From assembly GCA_951812805.1 (NCBI GenBank), contig CATOSZ010000009.1, positions 382,501 to 446,500 of the forward strand: a stretch of 64,000 bases of DNA. Reading direction: 5' to 3'. This document shows, one piece after another, positions 60,194 to 64,000 of the stretch (the stretch's first letter is position 1; every line of letters starts with the position of its first letter). The DNA comes from an uncultured Alphaproteobacteria bacterium. GTDB lineage: Bacteria > Pseudomonadota > Alphaproteobacteria > GCA-2731375. The notes under the pieces were generated by a model. That model saw nothing but the letters and a program-made list of their open reading frames with translations, was not told the origin of the DNA and searched no databases. A program made the translations under genes and the position numbers.

Positions 60194-60490
60194 TGTCCAG
60201 ACTGTTCTGCAAGTTTGTCATGGCTGCCGATGAGGGCCACCGGCATGCCTGGCGCGGAGATTTCGATTGCTCGGAGCGCCAGGCATGCCGAGCCGCCGTC
60301 AGGCGGCTTTCTGGATGCGTTCGCTTTTGCTCTCCTTGAGATGGATCATGTTGAGCTAGCGGTTGGCATCCAGCCAGTCCTCATGGATTTCGATCGCGAG
60401 AGCCCGGACCAGCCGGAGGCAGCTCATCCACCCCATCGGCCCGGACTTGTGCCCCAGCTACGAAACCCCTTTTGCAGAACAATCTGTACA
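60194..60490 (-). mobile_element. Internally deleted IS256-family remnant
   Basis: About 297 bp with matching ends: TGTCCAGACTGTTCTGCAAG at 60194 and, inverted at 60490, TGTACAGATTGTTCTGCAAA. Inside, minus strand 60299-60427 encodes the C-terminus of an IS256-type transposase (CLRLVRALAIEIHEDWLDAN, then LNMIHLKESKSERI), broken by a TAG at 60356-60358 in place of a conserved Tyr codon. A perfect 15-bp hairpin (CGGCATGCCTGGCGC, arms 60241-60255/60276-60290) lies just past the stop and may be its terminator. Most of the element is lost. Confidence 0.6.
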
Positions 60491-60567
60491 GGACCCGTTT
60501 TGATTGTACGCATCCGGCCAAGACCACGGTCGGCTCGGATTGACGGAGCGCGGCTGCGGGGAACGGA

Positions 60568-62127
60568 TCAGGCGGCGATGTTGTTGGGTGTCGCGGCTTT
60601 CCAGTTCCAGGGCAGGAGTTGGTCGATCGCCTTTGCCGGATGGTCGTTGATGCGGCGCAGCACGTCTTCGAACCAGGCGCGAGGGTCGACGTCGTTGAGG
60701 CGGGCGGTTTCGATCAGGGTGTAGACGGCGGCGGCGCGCTCGGCGCCCCGGTCGGAACCGGCGAAGGTCCAGTTGCGCCGGCCGACGGCGATGCCCCGGA
60801 GCGCGCGCTCGGCGGCATTGTTGGTGAGGCAGATGCGACCGTCGGCCAGGAACGCCGTGAAGCTCGGCCAGCGCTTGAGCATGTAATCCATGGCCTTGGC
60901 GACGGCGCTGCCCGAGGACAGTTTGGCGCGTTCCGTCCGCATCCATTTCCCGAGGTCGTCGACCAGTGGGCGGACGCGGGCCCGGCGGATCCCGCGACGG
61001 CGCTCCGCCGTGTCGCCGTTGATCTCGGCCTCGATGGCGAAGATCTCGTCGATGCGGCGCACCGCGTCGCGGGCCATCGGCGCCCGGATCGCCTTGCCGA
61101 GATCGGCCAGCTCGAAGAACTTGCGCCGGCTGTGAGCCCAGCACGAGGCCTCGATAAGCGGCGCCGGTTGGCGTCCCTTCGCATAGAGGGCGTTGAAGCC
61201 GCTGTAGGCATCGGCCTGGAGGATGCCGGACCAGACCTCCAGATGACCCCGGGGATGCCGGCCGGCCCGATCCCGGGAGTAGAAGTAGAGCGCCGCCGGC
61301 GGGTCGCTGCCGGCGAAGGGACGGTCGTCGCGGACGTAGGTCCAGATCCTGCCCTTGACCGTCTTCTTCCTGGCCAGCACCGGCACCGGCGTCTCGTCGC
61401 CATGCAGCCGTTCGGCGGCCAGCACATGGGCCCGGATGCGCTCGTGCAACGGCCGAAGCGTGGCGCAGCAGGCGCCGACCCAATCCGCCAAGGTCGAGAC
61501 GTCGAGCTCGATACCCTCGGCGGCGAAGGCCCGGCTCTGCCGGGTGAGCGGCAGGTGCATGGCGAACTTGTCGTTGAGGACCGTCGCCAGCAGGCCGGGA
61601 CCGGCGCGCCCGCGCGGGATCGCGTGGTGCGGCGCCGGCGGCTGGCTGATCGTCTCGCAGGCCCGGCAGCTGAACTTCTCCCGCACCGTCTGCACCACCT
61701 TCCACTGGCGGGGCACCAGCTCCAGGCTCTCGGTGACGTCTTCCCCGAGCTTCACCAGCTTGTCGCCACCGCAGCAAGAGCAGAACTCGGGGCCGGGCAG
61801 CACGACCCGCTCGCGCGGCAGGTGGGCCGGCAGCGGCGCCCGCTTGGGCTTGCGTCGGGTGAAGCCGCGCACCGTCGTGCCGTCGTCGGCCTCGCCCGGG
61901 CCCGCGCTCTCGGCCGTCGCCGTCTCCAGCTCCTCAAGTTGCAGTTCCAGCTGCTCCAGCAGGTGGGCGCCACGCTCGGAGGAACGGCCATACTGCTCGC
62001 GGCGCAGCTTGGCGATCTGCAGCTTCAGATGTTCGACTTCCAGTTCGGCCCGCGTCCGTGCCGCCCGTTCCTCGGCCAGGGCGTCGCGCAGGCGGGCGTT
62101 CTCTTCGAGGACATCGGCGCTGGTCAT
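60568..62127 (-). CDS. tnpC: IS66 transposase TnpC
   Basis: 519 residues. Coiled coil at the N-terminus (ALAEERAARTRAELEVEHLK), Zn-binding cysteines (FCSCCGGDKL, FSCRACE), and the DDE core: LHGDETPVPVLA, LQADAYSGFNAL and NNAAERALRGIAVGRRNW. C-terminal IS66 tail RINDHPAKAIDQLLPWNW. Complete. Confidence 0.92.
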   Translation of the reverse strand: MTSADVLEENARLRDALAEERAARTRAELEVEHLKLQIAKLRREQYGRSSERGAHLLEQLELQLEELETATAESAGPGEADDGTTVRGFTRRKPKRAPLPAHLPRERVVLPGPEFCSCCGGDKLVKLGEDVTESLELVPRQWKVVQTVREKFSCRACETISQPPAPHHAIPRGRAGPGLLATVLNDKFAMHLPLTRQSRAFAAEGIELDVSTLADWVGACCATLRPLHERIRAHVLAAERLHGDETPVPVLARKKTVKGRIWTYVRDDRPFAGSDPPAALYFYSRDRAGRHPRGHLEVWSGILQADAYSGFNALYAKGRQPAPLIEASCWAHSRRKFFELADLGKAIRAPMARDAVRRIDEIFAIEAEINGDTAERRRGIRRARVRPLVDDLGKWMRTERAKLSSGSAVAKAMDYMLKRWPSFTAFLADGRICLTNNAAERALRGIAVGRRNWTFAGSDRGAERAAAVYTLIETARLNDVDPRAWFEDVLRRINDHPAKAIDQLLPWNWKAATPNNIAA

Positions 62128-62198
62128 GGGCGGGAGTGAATCAGACCCCGCGCCCGCCCGCCAGACCTATTGCGCCGACCGAGTCGATATGCCGCGCC

Positions 62199-62549
62199 TC
62201 AGCCCGCCCGCTCCGGACGCCGGGTCAAGCGCGGGTGACGCCAGTCGATCCCGTCCAGCATGTAGGCCAGCTGCGCCGAAGAGATCGCCACGGCGCCCCC
62301 GCCATGAGCCGCCGGCCAGACGAAGCGGCCGTGCTCCAAGCGCTTGGCATAAAGCGACATGCCCACCCCGTCGTGCCACAGGATCTTCAACAGATCGCCC
62401 CGACGGCCCCGGAAGACAAACAGGTCACCCGCATGCGGGTCCCGGCCCAACGCCTCCTGGACCTGCAAGGCCAGCGTGTTCATGCCGCGACGCATGTCCG
62501 TCACGCCCGAGGCCAGCCACACCCGCACATCGCCGCGAACCGGGATCAT
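62199..62549 (-). CDS. tnpB: IS66 accessory protein TnpB
   Basis: 116 residues with the IS66 Orf2 pattern: VWLASGVTDMRRGMNTLALQ, then HAGDLFVFRGRRGDLLKILW and RLEHGRFVWP. Its start overlaps the end of tnpA by 4 bp (ATGA). Needed with TnpA for IS66 transposition, biochemical role unclear. Confidence 0.92.
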   Translation of the reverse strand: MIPVRGDVRVWLASGVTDMRRGMNTLALQVQEALGRDPHAGDLFVFRGRRGDLLKILWHDGVGMSLYAKRLEHGRFVWPAAHGGGAVAISSAQLAYMLDGIDWRHPRLTRRPERAG

Positions 62550-62932
62550 CGCCGCGCCAGGGCCGAGAACACCCGGCCAAGCGCCGAGGCGTCCACGCCC
62601 GCGTCCACCATCACCCGCGCGCCGCAGCCGAGCTCGATCGTCATTCGCCCCGACCCGACCGACGGAGCCGGCGCCGAGGGACCCCGCTCGTCCGCCACCA
62701 CGGTCACCGGAACCAGGCCGCCGGCACCGCCCAGCAAACCCTCGCGGTAGAGCTTGCGCCAGGCGAACACCTGGTTCGCGTTCACATCGTGCCGACGCGC
62801 CACCACCGATGCCGACGCGCCCGGCTCCAGGCTCTCCAGGACAATCCGACGCTTCTCCGCCAAAGGCCAGCGACGCCGGGGCTGGGACGCCGTGCGCCTG
62901 TCGCCGGCAGGGAGATCTTCTTCGTCCACCAT
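62546..62932 (-). CDS. tnpA: IS66 accessory protein TnpA
   Basis: 128 residues from the ATG at 62932; in-frame ATGs at 62947 and 62980 are alternatives. Helix-turn-helix of the IS3/IS911 OrfA type: PLAEKRRIVLESLEPGASAS, then VARRHDVNANQVFAWRKLYR. First gene of the IS66 operon. Confidence 0.88.
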   Translation of the reverse strand: MVDEEDLPAGDRRTASQPRRRWPLAEKRRIVLESLEPGASASVVARRHDVNANQVFAWRKLYREGLLGGAGGLVPVTVVADERGPSAPAPSVGSGRMTIELGCGARVMVDAGVDASALGRVFSALARR

Positions 62933-63070
62933 CAAACTCGTGCCCATCTTCAAACTCGTGGACACGAACGAAGTGCCCACTTCAGAAGAGGGGAGACTCG
63001 GAAATTACCGGAGCACCGACAAGGCGGTGCTCACCGGATGCGTACTTTTGATTTGCCCGCCTTTGCGATG

Positions 63071-63119
63071 AAAGCCCCCAGGCTGATTGGCTCCATATAG
63101 CGGATCAGCCTGGGGCTTT
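63071..63119. repeat. Hairpin downstream of istB
   Basis: Arms AAAGCCCCCAGGCTGAT (63071-63087) and ATCAGCCTGGGGCTTT (63104-63119) pair with a single bulged C. It lies 14 bp past the istB stop. No T-run follows on the minus strand, so it could be a terminator or part of the IS21 end. Confidence 0.5.
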
Positions 63120-63132
63120 GCTTACAGGGCGG

Positions 63133-63864
63133 CTACTTTTGTCGTCGCTGTTTGCTTTGTGCGAAGCGGTAAGACATGTTGCCTGTTTCGATGATTGCGC
63201 AGTGATGCCTTACACGATCCAGCAACGCGGTTGTCATTTTTGCATCTCCGAAGACGGAGACCCATTCCCCGAACTCCAGATTGGTGGTGATGATGACGCT
63301 GGTCTTCTCATAGAGTTTGCTGATCAGGTGGAACAAGAGCGCACCGCCGGATTTGGGGAATGGGATATAGCCCAGTTCGTCGATGATGACGCAATCCATG
63401 GCCGTCAGTTGCCGGATGATCTTGCCGGCGTTGCCTTCGGCCTGTTCCTTGATCAGCGCATTGATCAGATCGACGGCGTTGAAGAAACGGACCTTCTTTC
63501 CCTGATTGATCAACAGCGTCCCCAGAGCAATGGCGATGTGGGTTTTGCCCGTACCGGTTCCGCCCACCAGAATGAGGTTGTGGGCCTCCTGGGTGAACTG
63601 CCCTGAGCAGAAGGGGTCGATTTGCGCTTGGGTGACGGCGGCTAGGCCGTAATCGAAAGTGGCGAAGTCCTTATGGTGGGGGAACTTCGAGGCCCGCATT
63701 TGGTGCTGGATAGAGCGCACCCGGCGCTCTACAGTCTCGGCGTCGATCAGTTGCTTTATCGCAGTGGTCAGACTTGGCGGCTTGCGCGCGGCCAGCAAAG
63801 CTTCGGCGCAAGCCGCCATTCCATACAGCCTCAGGGCGATCAGTTGGTCTATCAAAGCTTTCAT
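63133..63864 (-). CDS. istB: IS21-family helper ATPase IstB (second IS21)
   Basis: 243 residues from the ATG at 63864. Helical N-terminus LIDQLIALRLYGMAACAEAL, Walker A VGGTGTGKTHIA, Walker B CVIIDELGYIP, sensor TTNLEFGEW. It differs clearly from the istB at 19512, so it belongs to another IS21 subgroup. It overlaps the istA stop (ATGA). Confidence 0.92.
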   Translation of the reverse strand: MKALIDQLIALRLYGMAACAEALLAARKPPSLTTAIKQLIDAETVERRVRSIQHQMRASKFPHHKDFATFDYGLAAVTQAQIDPFCSGQFTQEAHNLILVGGTGTGKTHIAIALGTLLINQGKKVRFFNAVDLINALIKEQAEGNAGKIIRQLTAMDCVIIDELGYIPFPKSGGALLFHLISKLYEKTSVIITTNLEFGEWVSVFGDAKMTTALLDRVRHHCAIIETGNMSYRFAQSKQRRQK

Positions 63865-64000
63865 GCGACGGCCTCCCCGGCAACGCACAGCGTCTCATAG
63901 CGCTTGCAGTCCGCTTCGGGCCGCAAGGTCAGTTGCGGATAGGCGTGGCTCTCGCCCCATGGCGCGATGACCGGCTCCACCAGTTGGTTGATCAGATTGA
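63861..64000 (-). CDS. istA: IS21-family transposase IstA, C-terminal part (runs off window)
   Basis: 46 codons at the right edge ending in TGA that overlaps the istB ATG: NQLVEPVIAPWGESHAYPQL, then TLRPEADCKRYETL. Position and overlap identify it as the end of istA; the rest lies outside the window. Confidence 0.65.
   Translation of the reverse strand, partial: NLINQLVEPVIAPWGESHAYPQLTLRPEADCKRYETLCVAGEAVA

Larger units (their letters stand above)
60506..63045. mobile_element. Complete IS66-family element (TSD TTTTGATT)
   Basis: 2540 bp. Ends read inwards GTACGCATCCGGCCAAGACC (left) and GTACGCATCCGGTGAGCACC (right). TTTTGATT is present at 60498-60505 and 63046-63053 as an exact 8-bp target duplication. 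It contains the classical three-gene set tnpA-tnpB-tnpC on the minus strand, all intact. Confidence 0.93.

Overview
The window is high-GC, densely packed bacterial chromosome. It most resembles an alphaproteobacterium of the Rhodospirillales type. Pointers are a hopanoid-type glycosyltransferase (HpnB-like), a PAS_5-type protein, many stand-alone class III adenylate cyclases, a DUF3489/DUF2924/serine-recombinase cassette, and IS21/IS66/IS1182 elements. No rRNA or CRISPR array was seen. One tRNA (Ala, CGC anticodon) is present with a clear promoter. The taxonomic call is inference from gene content; no database search was run.

Region 1 (1-16.3 kb) is metabolic. It holds hpnB, a two-gene flavoprotein operon resembling opine/amino-acid oxidases, a hybrid histidine kinase, a phosphonoacetate hydrolase, an asparaginase, a ThDP enzyme, an SDR, two alpha/beta hydrolases and an adenylate cyclase with TPRs. 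Region 2 (16.3-22.1 kb) is a dnaE2 (imuC) error-prone polymerase gene cut in two by a complete IS21-family element with a 5-bp target duplication. Region 3 (22.2-29.5 kb) has a marR-emrA drug-efflux pair, divergent mtnA overlapped by a LigB-LigA fusion dioxygenase, and a large SAM/cyclase/AAA regulator. Region 4 (29.5-31.9 kb) is a small AT-richer island: a tyrosine-integrase remnant and an AbiEi/AbiEii type IV toxin-antitoxin pair.

Region 5 (32-41.5 kb) has an amidohydrolase, and a cytochrome P450 and IclR regulator that were once divergent neighbours and are now separated by an IS1182-family element. An SDR, a PAS protein, a CitE-like lyase, an AEC transporter and a methyltransferase follow. 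Region 6 (41.6-49.6 kb) is a decay zone. A secreted caspase-like gene lies between two broken copies of one alpha/beta hydrolase, each interrupted by a perfect long palindrome. It is followed by an esterase, a frameshifted M81 (MlrC-like) metallopeptidase and a hydrolase-cyclase fusion cut by an ISBst12-type IS66 element with an 8-bp target duplication. Region 7 (49.9-56.9 kb) has a thioesterase, a V4R-type protein, a striking nested inverted-repeat element, an aromatic amino-acid decarboxylase, an Mla/MCE lipid-transport operon and tRNA-Ala. Region 8 (57-64 kb), downstream of the tRNA, is a pile of mobile DNA. It contains a serine recombinase split by one in-frame TAA, its DUF2924/DUF3489 partners, IS remnants, a complete IS66 (8-bp target duplication) and the start of another IS21.

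The strongest uncatalogued signals are two. The first is a family of three perfect 23-25-bp stem palindromes with a shared core (GGGTCARGTCTTG) and compensatory differences between copies (10986, 41681, 43736). The second is the 266-bp nested element at 51423-51688: a 32-bp outer stem enclosing two approximately 100-nt hairpins.
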